Shown here in pieces: positions 26,954 through 34,331 of a stretch of 64,000 nucleotides of DNA. Within the stretch, counting starts at the first letter, position 1. Each line of letters starts with the position of its first letter. Under the pieces are notes generated by a model, which was not told the origin of the DNA, ran no database searches, and saw only the letters and a program-made list of their open reading frames with translations. The stretch spans positions 35,261-99,260 of the forward strand of contig NZ_JAGIBG010000017.1 in assembly GCF_017744435.1 (NCBI RefSeq), in the 5' to 3' direction. The position numbers were made by a program, and so were the translations under genes. Origin of the DNA: Pseudomonas sp. (GTDB taxonomy: Bacteria > Pseudomonadota > Gammaproteobacteria > Pseudomonadales > Pseudomonadaceae).

Positions 26954-28252
26954 TTACAACGATTTCTCGAAAATCTTCGAATTGCGCTGGTAGTTGTACA
27001 GCGAAGCCCTCGCAGCCGGCAGGCGCTCCACGCCGCTAGGCGCAAACCCGCGTTCACGGAACCAGTGCGCCGTACGCGTGGTCAGCACGAACAAGGTATT
27101 CAACCCCATCTGCCGCGCCCGCCCCTCGATGCGCTCAAGCAACTCATCCCCGCGCCCGCCATGGCGGTACTCCGGGTTCACCGCCAGGCACGCCAGTTCA
27201 CCCGCCTGCGAATCGGCGATCGGATACAGCGCCGCACAGGCGATGATCATGCCCTCACGCTCGACCACGCTGAACTGCTCGATCTCACGCTCCAGCACCT
27301 CGCGCGAACGACGCACCAGAATGCCCTGTTCTTCCAGCGGGCTGATCAACTCCAGCAAGCCACCGACATCGTCGATGGTCGCCTCGCGCACCACCTCGAA
27401 CTGCTCCTGCGACACCAGCGTGCCGCCACCTTCGCGAGTGAACAGCTCGGTCAGCAGCGCACCGTCCTCGGCATAACTGACGATATGGCTACGTGCCACG
27501 CCGCCTTTGCAGGCCTCGGCGGCGGCATCCAGCAGCTCGCCCTGATAATCGCTGCCCAGGCGCGCCAGGTGCGGGGCAATCTGCTGCGGGCGCAGCTCAC
27601 GCACCAGCTTGCCGTTTTCATCCAGCAGGCCCGGCTCGGCTCCGAACAGCAGCAGCTTGTCGGCGCCCAGCTCGATGGCCGCACGCGTGGCGACGTCTTC
27701 GCAGGCCAGGTTGAAGATTTCGCCAGTGGGCGAGTAGCCCAGCGGCGACAGCAGCACGATGGAGCGCTCGTCGAGCAGGCGGCTGATGCCCTTGCGGTCG
27801 ACCCGACGCACTTCGCCGGTGTGGTGGTAGTCCACCCCTTCAAGCACGCCGATCGGCCGTGCGGTGACCAGGTTGCCGGAGGCCACGCGCAGGCGCGAGC
27901 CCTGCATCGGTGAAGCGGCGATGTCCATCGACAGGCGCGCCTCAATGGCCAGGCGCAGGGCGCCGACGGCGTCGATCACGCAGTCCAGGGTGGCGGCATC
28001 GGTAATGCGCATGCCCCGGTGGTAGTGCGGGGTCAGGCCGCGGTCAGCCAGGCGGCTCTCGATCTGCGGGCGCGAGCCATGCACCAGCACCAGGCGCACA
28101 CCCAGGCTGTGCAGCAGCACCAGGTCGTGAACGATGTTGCCGAAATTCGGGTGTTCAACGCCGTCACCGGGGAGCATCACCACGAAGGTGCAGTCGCGAT
28201 GGGCATTGATGTACGGGGAGGCATGACGTAGCCAGTTGACGTATTCGGGCAT
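26954..28252 (-). CDS. argA: Amino-acid N-acetyltransferase (N-acetylglutamate synthase) ArgA
   Basis: First enzyme of arginine synthesis, acetylating glutamate with acetyl-CoA. The start at 28252 gives 432 aa, the usual Pseudomonas ArgA length; the frame to 28294 adds a non-conserved leader. An amino-acid-kinase-like domain (about 1-285, VLVHGSRPQIESRL, FNLACEDVATRAAIELGADKLL) is followed by a GNAT acetyltransferase domain (about 290-432, CLAVNPEYRHGGRGDELLERI). It sits near argE, the matching deacetylase, 126 bp away. Confidence 0.95.
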   Translation of the reverse strand: MPEYVNWLRHASPYINAHRDCTFVVMLPGDGVEHPNFGNIVHDLVLLHSLGVRLVLVHGSRPQIESRLADRGLTPHYHRGMRITDAATLDCVIDAVGALRLAIEARLSMDIAASPMQGSRLRVASGNLVTARPIGVLEGVDYHHTGEVRRVDRKGISRLLDERSIVLLSPLGYSPTGEIFNLACEDVATRAAIELGADKLLLFGAEPGLLDENGKLVRELRPQQIAPHLARLGSDYQGELLDAAAEACKGGVARSHIVSYAEDGALLTELFTREGGGTLVSQEQFEVVREATIDDVGGLLELISPLEEQGILVRRSREVLEREIEQFSVVEREGMIIACAALYPIADSQAGELACLAVNPEYRHGGRGDELLERIEGRARQMGLNTLFVLTTRTAHWFRERGFAPSGVERLPAARASLYNYQRNSKIFEKSL

Positions 28253-28377
28253 GACAGGGCCTGTGGATAAAGTGGACGGAGAACGGTGAATCACACGGCG
28301 TTCAGGATCATCGTCGGAACAGGCTTGCGGTCACGCGCGGTCTCCTCTAGGCAAGAACGAATCAGCAGGGTGGACGT

Positions 28378-29520
28378 TTAATTCAGGCAATAGTGCCGGA
28401 TCAGGTCACGCAATAGACGCACGGTAGGCTCGATTCGTGACATTTCAAGGTATTCGCCAGGCTGGTGGGCGCAGGCGATGTCGCCGGGGCCCAGCACGAT
28501 GGTCTGGCAACCGAGCTGCTGAAGATAAGGCGCTTCGGTACCGAACGCCACCGCTTCGGCCCGATGGCCGGTGAGGCGCTCGGCCACTTGCACCAGCTCG
28601 GCATCGGCGGCCTGCTCGAACGGTGGCACCTCAGGGAACAGAGGCGCGTAGTCGATGCGTACCTCATGGCGCTCGGCCACCGGCTGCAGCTTGCCGCGAA
28701 TGGTGGCGCGCAGCTGTTCGACATCCATGCCTGGCAGCGGGCGCAGGTCGAACTCCAGGGCGCACTGGCCGCAGATGCGGTTGGGGTTGTCACCGCCATG
28801 GATGCAGCCGAAGTTCATGGTGGGCGTAGGCACGGTGAACTGCGGGTTGCTGAAGTGTGCCTGCCACTGCCGGCGCAGGCCCATCAGCTCGCCCATCACC
28901 TCGTGCATGGCCTCCATCGCGCTGCGGCCCAGGCTCGGGTCGGACGAATGGCCGCTGCGCCCGAGGATATCGATGCGGTCCATGAGGATGCCCTTGTGCA
29001 TGCGGATCGGTCGCAAGCCCGTAGGCTCGCCGATCACCGCCGCGCGGCCGAGCGGCTGGCCGGCAGCGGCCAGGGCGCGGGCGCCGGACATGGAGCTTTC
29101 TTCATCGCAGGTGGCGAGGATCAGCAGCGGTTGCTTGAAATCGTGCTCCAGCAGCGGGATCACCGCTTCGATGATCAAGGCGAAAAAGCCTTTCATGTCG
29201 CAGCTGCCCAGGCCGACCCAGCGGCCATCGGCCTCGGTCAGCTTGAGCGGGTCGCTGGACCACAGCTGTTCGTCGTACGGCACGGTGTCGCTATGACCCG
29301 CCAGCACCAGGCCGCCAGGGCCGCTACCACGGCTGGCCAGCAGGTTGAACTTGCCGAGGCTGACCTGCTGGATGTCACAGCTGAAGCCCAGATCGCCCAG
29401 CCAGCCGGCCAGCAGGTCGATGACCTGGCGGTTGGACTGGTCCAGTGCAGGCTGGGTGCAGCTGACCGAGGGCGCGGCGATCAAGGCGGCAAACTGGTCT
29501 TTCAGCGTCGGCAACGGCAT
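28378..29520 (-). CDS. argE: Acetylornithine deacetylase ArgE
   Basis: A 380-residue M20-family zinc hydrolase releasing ornithine from N-acetylornithine. Metal ligands and catalytic Asp are seen in LAGHSDTVPYD (near 77) and WVGLGSCDMKGFFA; the catalytic Glu pair is in ATCDEESSMSGA. The dimerisation domain starts near HKGILMDRIDILGRSGHSS. A GAGGAG site precedes the ATG. It is upstream of argA in the same direction and may be cotranscribed. Confidence 0.94.
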   Translation of the reverse strand: MPLPTLKDQFAALIAAPSVSCTQPALDQSNRQVIDLLAGWLGDLGFSCDIQQVSLGKFNLLASRGSGPGGLVLAGHSDTVPYDEQLWSSDPLKLTEADGRWVGLGSCDMKGFFALIIEAVIPLLEHDFKQPLLILATCDEESSMSGARALAAAGQPLGRAAVIGEPTGLRPIRMHKGILMDRIDILGRSGHSSDPSLGRSAMEAMHEVMGELMGLRRQWQAHFSNPQFTVPTPTMNFGCIHGGDNPNRICGQCALEFDLRPLPGMDVEQLRATIRGKLQPVAERHEVRIDYAPLFPEVPPFEQAADAELVQVAERLTGHRAEAVAFGTEAPYLQQLGCQTIVLGPGDIACAHQPGEYLEMSRIEPTVRLLRDLIRHYCLN

Positions 29521-29635
29521 GCGCGTACTCCTCGGAAGCGTTGCCCATCATAGGACTATCCGCCGTCTGGAATAAACCGTTGCCGGCCGACTCCTGTAGA
29601 CTGCCCTGCAACGACGCCCCTCCTTCGAGCCTGTG

Positions 29636-31003
29636 ATGCACAAAGAAACCGAACTCAAGCTCCGCGCCAGCCGCGAGACCCTGGCCGCCCTGCGCGAGCA
29701 CCCCCTGCTGAAAAAGCGCAACAAGTCCGGCTGGCAGACTCGCGAGCTGCTCAACCAGTATTTCGACACCCCCGAGCGCGACCTCTCCACCGCCCGTGTC
29801 GCCCTGCGCCTGCGCCGTGATGGCGAAGAAATCATCCAGACCCTGAAGTGCCGCGGCCAGAGCGTCGCCGGGCTGTCCGAGCGCAACGAGTACGAATGGC
29901 ACCTGGACAAGGTCAAGCTCGACCTGAAAAAGCTCGACGCCACTTGCTGGCCCGAGCAGCTGGCCGAACTGGACAAGAAAACCATCAAGCCGCTGTTCAC
30001 CACCGATTTCACCCGCGAATATGCCGAGATCAGCTGGGGCCGCGGCAAGAGCAAGGTGGTGATCGAGGCCGCGCTGGACCAGGGCTTCGTGATCGCTGGC
30101 AAGCGCAAGGAAGAGATCAGCGAGCTGGAACTGGAACTGCGCGAAGGCGCACCTGAAGCGCTGCTGGAACTGGCCGCCGAGCTGGCCGCGAGCCTGCCAC
30201 TGATGCCGTGCGATATCAGCAAGGCCGAGCGTGGCTACCGCCTGCTGGAGCCGGACAGCTACGAGCTGGGCCTGCCTTCCACCGAACTGGACGCCGAAAT
30301 GGCCGTGGACGACGCGTTCACCGCGCTCGCCTGGCAGCTGCTGGGCAGCAGCCAGCGCCTGGCCGAGCAGTACCGCCACAATGGCCACTGGCGCCTGCTG
30401 CAAGACTGGGTACAGTGCCTGGCCGAACTGCGTGCACTGGTTGCCAGCCTGGGCCAGGCCGCACCACGCGCGACCACTCGCGAGCTGCGCGCCAGCCTCG
30501 ACGCGCTGCTGGAAGACTGGCGCCCGCTGGTGCAGGCCGGCAACGACGACGAAGACATCCGCCGTGCCGCGCCCGAGCAGTTCATCGAAGAGCTTGAAGA
30601 CGTACGCTGGGGCCAGTTCTCCCTGGAAACCTCGCGCTGGCTGCTGGCCCGTGCCTGGACCGTGGAGCGCAAGGGCCGTGGCGAGCGCCAGGGCAAGGCG
30701 CAGCTGGCCAGCTGGCTGGCGCACCTGCTGGGCGAAGAAGGCCGCTCGCTGAAGCTGCCGCTGTACACCCAGCGTCCGGAAGACCTGGCCGAACAGCTGC
30801 CGCGTATCGAACAGCTGCTGGCCTGGCTGCACCACGCCCGCCAGGTGCTCGAAGCACCGCAGATGGACCGCCTGTACGGCGACCTGAAGAAGCTGCATGA
30901 GCTGGCGGAACTGCCGATCAGCGATGAAGTGCTGGAAGCGCGGATCGAGCAGGCCCGGGCGGTTGACCAGAGCCGCGGCTGGAAGCACCTGCTCAAGGCC
31001 TGA
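29636..31003 (+). CDS. CYTH/CHAD-domain inorganic triphosphatase
   Basis: A 455-residue protein. The CYTH domain (about 1-200) opens with the ExExK motif in KETELKLRAS and hydrolyses tripolyphosphate in characterised relatives. The CHAD helical domain (about 215-455) has paired His/Lys-rich helices that bind polyphosphate. The ATG at 29636 immediately follows an in-frame GTG at 29633 and is taken as the start. It is monocistronic and divergent from argE. A role in polyphosphate housekeeping fits the family; ppx and ppk lie elsewhere in the window. Confidence 0.9.
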   Translation: MHKETELKLRASRETLAALREHPLLKKRNKSGWQTRELLNQYFDTPERDLSTARVALRLRRDGEEIIQTLKCRGQSVAGLSERNEYEWHLDKVKLDLKKLDATCWPEQLAELDKKTIKPLFTTDFTREYAEISWGRGKSKVVIEAALDQGFVIAGKRKEEISELELELREGAPEALLELAAELAASLPLMPCDISKAERGYRLLEPDSYELGLPSTELDAEMAVDDAFTALAWQLLGSSQRLAEQYRHNGHWRLLQDWVQCLAELRALVASLGQAAPRATTRELRASLDALLEDWRPLVQAGNDDEDIRRAAPEQFIEELEDVRWGQFSLETSRWLLARAWTVERKGRGERQGKAQLASWLAHLLGEEGRSLKLPLYTQRPEDLAEQLPRIEQLLAWLHHARQVLEAPQMDRLYGDLKKLHELAELPISDEVLEARIEQARAVDQSRGWKHLLKA

Positions 31004-31016
31004 TACCGAGTCGCTT

Positions 31017-31120
31017 TCTTCGCGGGTAAATCGGATCGCCGCACCGCCGCTCCCACAGGGATCGCGCAAAGCCTGAGGCCTGCGCAGTCCCTGTGGGAGC
31101 GGGCTTGCCCGCGAATAGCC
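31017..31120. repeat. Composite REP pair (unusual left arm)
   Basis: The right arm is a normal common-class REP (CTGTGGGAGCGGGCTTGCCC). The left arm instead carries CGCGGGTAAATCGGATCGCC followed by GCACCGCCGC before joining CTCCCACAGG. That left segment resembles the REP-like element at 51376-51405 (23 of 30 positions by eye), so this pair looks like a hybrid of two REP classes. Confidence 0.75.
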
Positions 31121-31591
31121 TCACCTCGCCAGCGGCAGGCTGGTGGTGGACTTGATCTCCGAAAGCGCCACGATCGAGTTCACTTCCTGGATCCCGGGCA
31201 CGTTCGATAGCTTTTCGAAGAAGAAGCGCTCATAAGCCTCGATATCCGAGGTGACGATGCGCAGCAAAAAGTCCACAGCCCCCATCAGCACATAGCACTC
31301 CAGCACTTCCGGAAAGCCGCGGATCGCCTCGGTGAATTCGGTGAAGTTGGAGCGGCCATGGGCATTGAGCTTCACCTCGGCGAAGATCTGCGTATTCAAG
31401 CCGACCTTCTTGCGATCCAGCAGGGTCACCTGCCCACGGATCACCCCCTCCTCTTTCAACCGCTGAATCCTGCGCCAGCAGGGTGATTGCGACAGCCCCA
31501 CACGCTCGGCGATCTGCGCACTGGACAGCGATGCGTCCTCTTGCAGAAGCTCGAGAATGCGCCGGTCGTAGGCATCCAGTTCGCCTTGCAT
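31121..31591 (-). CDS. Lrp/AsnC-family transcriptional regulator
   Basis: A 156-residue regulator with an N-terminal winged helix-turn-helix (about 5-62: LDAYDRRILELLQEDASLSS, SQSPCWRRIQRLKEEGVI) and a C-terminal RAM/ACT effector-binding domain (about 70-145, ECYVLMGAVDFLLRIVTSDI). It is very close to Lrp in spacing and residues but shorter than enteric Lrp. A possible autoregulatory operator lies on its start region. It is divergent from a small ACT-like protein gene, which may be its target. Confidence 0.92.
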   Translation of the reverse strand: MQGELDAYDRRILELLQEDASLSSAQIAERVGLSQSPCWRRIQRLKEEGVIRGQVTLLDRKKVGLNTQIFAEVKLNAHGRSNFTEFTEAIRGFPEVLECYVLMGAVDFLLRIVTSDIEAYERFFFEKLSNVPGIQEVNSIVALSEIKSTTSLPLAR

Positions 31592-31592
31592 G

Positions 31593-31626
31593 AATAATTC
31601 TCCTAAATATGCTTATGCGAATTATT
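31593..31626. promoter_or_regulatory. Inverted repeat at the Lrp-type regulator start
   Basis: AATAATTC (31593-31600) and GAATTATT (31619-31626) form perfect 8-bp arms around 18 AT-rich bases, directly upstream of the regulator ATG. Lrp/AsnC proteins often bind such AT-rich dyads at their own promoters. The divergent gene starts 90 bp away. Confidence 0.5.
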
Positions 31627-31716
31627 TAATCTTTAACACCCGCAATTCGATGGAATCATAGCGAAAAAATACCGGCTTCGACGTGCAAGAATTTCTCCCA
31701 CATTCGGAGATCCAGC

Positions 31717-32034
31717 ATGAACGCACTCGAACGCCCCCTGCCCCGCAGCGATGCCTGGGCCGCCAACGCCAGCCACAGCACCGTACGCTATCGCCTGCAG
31801 GCCGAAGCCGAGCCGGATACCCTGTGCCGGGTGCTCAACCTGTTTGCCTTGCAGTTCCTCACGCCGCACAGCGTGCAGGTCAGCCAGCAGGACGACTGGC
31901 TCGACATCGAGGTCGGCATCGGCGGGTTGAGCTGGCACCGGGCTGAAGTGATTGCGCAAAAACTGCGCAACCTGGTGTGTGTCGGGGAGGTGAGCCTGGA
32001 AAACCTGGCGCGCCTGGAGCTCGCGGCAGTCTGA
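31717..32034 (+). CDS. Small ACT-like domain protein of unknown function
   Basis: A 105-residue cytosolic protein with no signal peptide. Residues about 22-95 (DTLCRVLNLFALQFLTPHSV, LDIEVGIGGLSWHRAEVIAQ, KLRNLVCVGEVSLE) have the beta-alpha-beta-beta-alpha-beta pattern of ACT amino-acid-binding domains. It is divergent from the Lrp-type gene, which contains a related fold and probably controls it. An ATTCGGAGATCC stretch precedes the ATG. I do not recognise a named family. Confidence 0.7.
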   Translation: MNALERPLPRSDAWAANASHSTVRYRLQAEAEPDTLCRVLNLFALQFLTPHSVQVSQQDDWLDIEVGIGGLSWHRAEVIAQKLRNLVCVGEVSLENLARLELAAV

Positions 32035-32133
32035 AACCCGGCGGCGCAAAATCCCGAAACCCTTTCCCGAACCTCGCGCCTCCTTGCCCGGCTAGCCTTG
32101 ACCCAGGACTCCCCCAAGGCACGGACGCCGCCG

Positions 32134-33810
32134 ATGTTCACTCCCAACGAGCAATCCCTCGATCTCAAAAGCCTGCTGGACGCCTTGCAGGCCGACCAGC
32201 ACCTGACCGCCACCGACTCATGCCAAGTCCGCGAGCAAGCGTCCCGGTACAGTGCTCACCACCCGCTTGAAGCCATCGCGGCGCTGGACCTGGAGGATCG
32301 CTGCCAGCCCGGTCAGCGGCTGAATCTGGACACCCTCTGCCAATGGCTGGCGCAAAAGGTCGGCCAGCCTTACTTGCGCATTGACCCCATGCAACTCGAC
32401 CTGGCCCAGGTCAATGGCCTGATCTCCCCCGCCTTCGCGCAACGCCACGGCATCCTGATCATTGCCAACGACGCCAACGCCATCACCGTGGCCAGTGCCG
32501 AACCCTATCAACAGCTTTGGCAGGCTGACCTGGCGCGCAGCCTGGGCAAACCGATTCGCCGCGTGCTGGCCAGCCCGCTGCAGATTCGCCAACTGGGCCA
32601 GTCGCTGTTTCGCCTGGCCCACTCGGTACAAGGTGCGCAGCACCAACAAGCGACCAGCCTGGGCGAGCTCGAGCACTTGCTTGAGCTCGGCAAGCGGCAG
32701 GCAGAGGCCACGGCCGACGACGCGCACATCGTGCATATCGTCGACTGGCTGCTGCAGTACGCCATCGAGCAACGTGCCAGCGACATCCATCTGGAGCCAC
32801 GCCGCGATCAAGGCCACCTGCGCTACCGCATCGATGGCCTGCTGCACACGGTCTACGCCTTCCCGGCCAGCGTCACCCTGGCCGTGGTCAGCCGCCTGAA
32901 ACACCTGGGCCGCATGGATGTAGCGGAAAAGCGCCGCCCGCAGGACGGCCGGGTGAAGAGCAGCCTGCCAGGCGGTAGCGAGGTCGAGCTGCGCCTTTCG
33001 ACGCTGCCGACGCCCTTTGGTGAAAAACTGGTGTTGCGCTTGTTCGACCCGCGCCAGCTGCAGGAGGACTTCGACCAATTGGGCCTGGAGGGCGAGCCAC
33101 TGGCCCAGTGGCAAACGCTGCTGCAGCGCCGCCAGGGTATCCTGCTGGTCACCGGGCCTACCGGGTCCGGCAAGACCAGCACGCTCTACGCCAGCCTCAA
33201 GCAGCTGGCCACGCCGCAGGTCAACCTGTGCACCATCGAAGACCCGATCGAGCGGCTGGAACCGGCGTTCAACCAGATGCAGGTGCAGCCAGCCCTGGGC
33301 CTGGGTTTTGCCGATGGCGTGCGCACCCTGCTGCGCCAGGACCCGGACATCATCATGATCGGTGAAATCCGCGACCGCGAGACCGCACTGGTGGCGGTTC
33401 AGGCTGCGCTCACCGGGCACCTGGTACTCTCGACCCTGCACACCAATGACACCTGTAGCGCCATTACCCGCCTGCTTGAGCTGGGGGTGGCCGATTACCT
33501 GATCCGGGCGACCCTGGGCGGGGTCATGGCCCAGCGCCTGGTGCGCTTGCTCTGCCAGGCATGCCGGGGTCGCCCATCGAGCAATCCTTGCCAGGTTTGT
33601 CGGGGCACCGGCTACCGTGGCCGTACGGGCTTGTTCGAACTGCTGATCCCGAGCGACAGCCTGCGTGCACGGATAGGCGCCAGCACCGATCTGGCCGCAC
33701 TGCAACGGCAGGCTCTAGCTGAAGGGTTACAGGATCTGCGCCGCTGTGGGGAGGCGAAAGTGGCCCGTGGGCTGACCCGTTCCGAGGAGGTGCTGCGGGT
33801 CTGTTCCTGA
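32134..33810 (+). CDS. GspE/PulE/PilB-family secretion ATPase
   Basis: A type II secretion/type IV pilus-like ATPase. The ATG at 32134 (MFTPNEQSLDLKSLL, 558 aa) is preferred to a TTG at 32098, although neither has a good ribosome site. An N-terminal T2SSE_N region (about 1-140) is followed by the ATPase domain: Walker A GPTGSGKTST near 342-351, Asp box TIEDPIERLEP, Walker B DPDIIMIGEIRDRETA, and His box LVLSTLHTND. A zinc-binding four-Cys element (CQACRGRPSSNPCQVCRG) is near 480-500. No other gsp or pil gene is nearby, so its partners must be elsewhere. Confidence 0.88.
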   Translation: MFTPNEQSLDLKSLLDALQADQHLTATDSCQVREQASRYSAHHPLEAIAALDLEDRCQPGQRLNLDTLCQWLAQKVGQPYLRIDPMQLDLAQVNGLISPAFAQRHGILIIANDANAITVASAEPYQQLWQADLARSLGKPIRRVLASPLQIRQLGQSLFRLAHSVQGAQHQQATSLGELEHLLELGKRQAEATADDAHIVHIVDWLLQYAIEQRASDIHLEPRRDQGHLRYRIDGLLHTVYAFPASVTLAVVSRLKHLGRMDVAEKRRPQDGRVKSSLPGGSEVELRLSTLPTPFGEKLVLRLFDPRQLQEDFDQLGLEGEPLAQWQTLLQRRQGILLVTGPTGSGKTSTLYASLKQLATPQVNLCTIEDPIERLEPAFNQMQVQPALGLGFADGVRTLLRQDPDIIMIGEIRDRETALVAVQAALTGHLVLSTLHTNDTCSAITRLLELGVADYLIRATLGGVMAQRLVRLLCQACRGRPSSNPCQVCRGTGYRGRTGLFELLIPSDSLRARIGASTDLAALQRQALAEGLQDLRRCGEAKVARGLTRSEEVLRVCS

Positions 33811-33899
33811 GCAAAAAACCCTTGTATTCAAGGAACTTGCGCCCATTTTGCTGGATCAAACCGACCATCCCCAACCCTCACCCTTCGAGGTGTTTCATC

Positions 33900-34214
33900 A
33901 TGCGTCTCAAAACCGCCATCGCAGCTGCTGCCCTGCTTTCGCTGCCTGTTGGCTCTGCCATGGCCGATACCTTCTGGCGTAACGTAATGACTTCCGGCGC
34001 GACCACGGCGTCGAGCTACATCACTTCGCACGACCACAAGCTGGTACTCGCGGCACAGGATGACGCCGGCAGCTTCGTCGCCAGTGAAGGTGCGATTCGC
34101 GGGCCGTTCCTGGAGCAGGCGCTGCAACAGGTGCGCGCCGAGAACCCAGGTTTGCAAGCCTCGGACATGGATCTGGCCAACGCCATTCTGGCCAAGAACG
34201 CGGTAGCCGAATAA
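33900..34214 (+). CDS. DUF2388 family small exported protein
   Basis: A 104-residue protein. The ATG at 33900 gives a clear signal peptide (MRLKTAIAAAALLSLPVGSAMA, cleavage near 22) and has a CGAGGTG site; the frame from 33822 adds an unlikely leader. The mature part TFWRNVMTSGATTASSYITS and a C-terminal helix (SDMDLANAILAKN) match the DUF2388 proteins common in Pseudomonas, of unknown function and presumably periplasmic. It lies 89 bp after the GspE-like gene in the same direction and is followed by a REP pair. Confidence 0.8.
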   Translation: MRLKTAIAAAALLSLPVGSAMADTFWRNVMTSGATTASSYITSHDHKLVLAAQDDAGSFVASEGAIRGPFLEQALQQVRAENPGLQASDMDLANAILAKNAVAE

Positions 34215-34314
34215 CCGCGTCGCCTGCTTCGCGGGCAAGCCCGCTCCTACAGGAAAACACTGCCTGAGGGCTTGTGAATAACCTGTAGGAGCGGGCTTGT
34301 CCCGCGAAGAACCC
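34215..34314. repeat. REP pair between the DUF2388 gene and gcvP
   Basis: CTTCGCGGGCAAGCCCGCTC...TACAGG facing CCTGTAGGAGCGGGCTTGTC...CGCGAAG, with a spacer of about 40 bp, starting at the stop of the preceding gene. TCCTAC replaces TCCCAC of the common class. It lies between convergent genes. Confidence 0.9.
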
Positions 34315-34331
34315 AGCACTTATCTTCAGCC

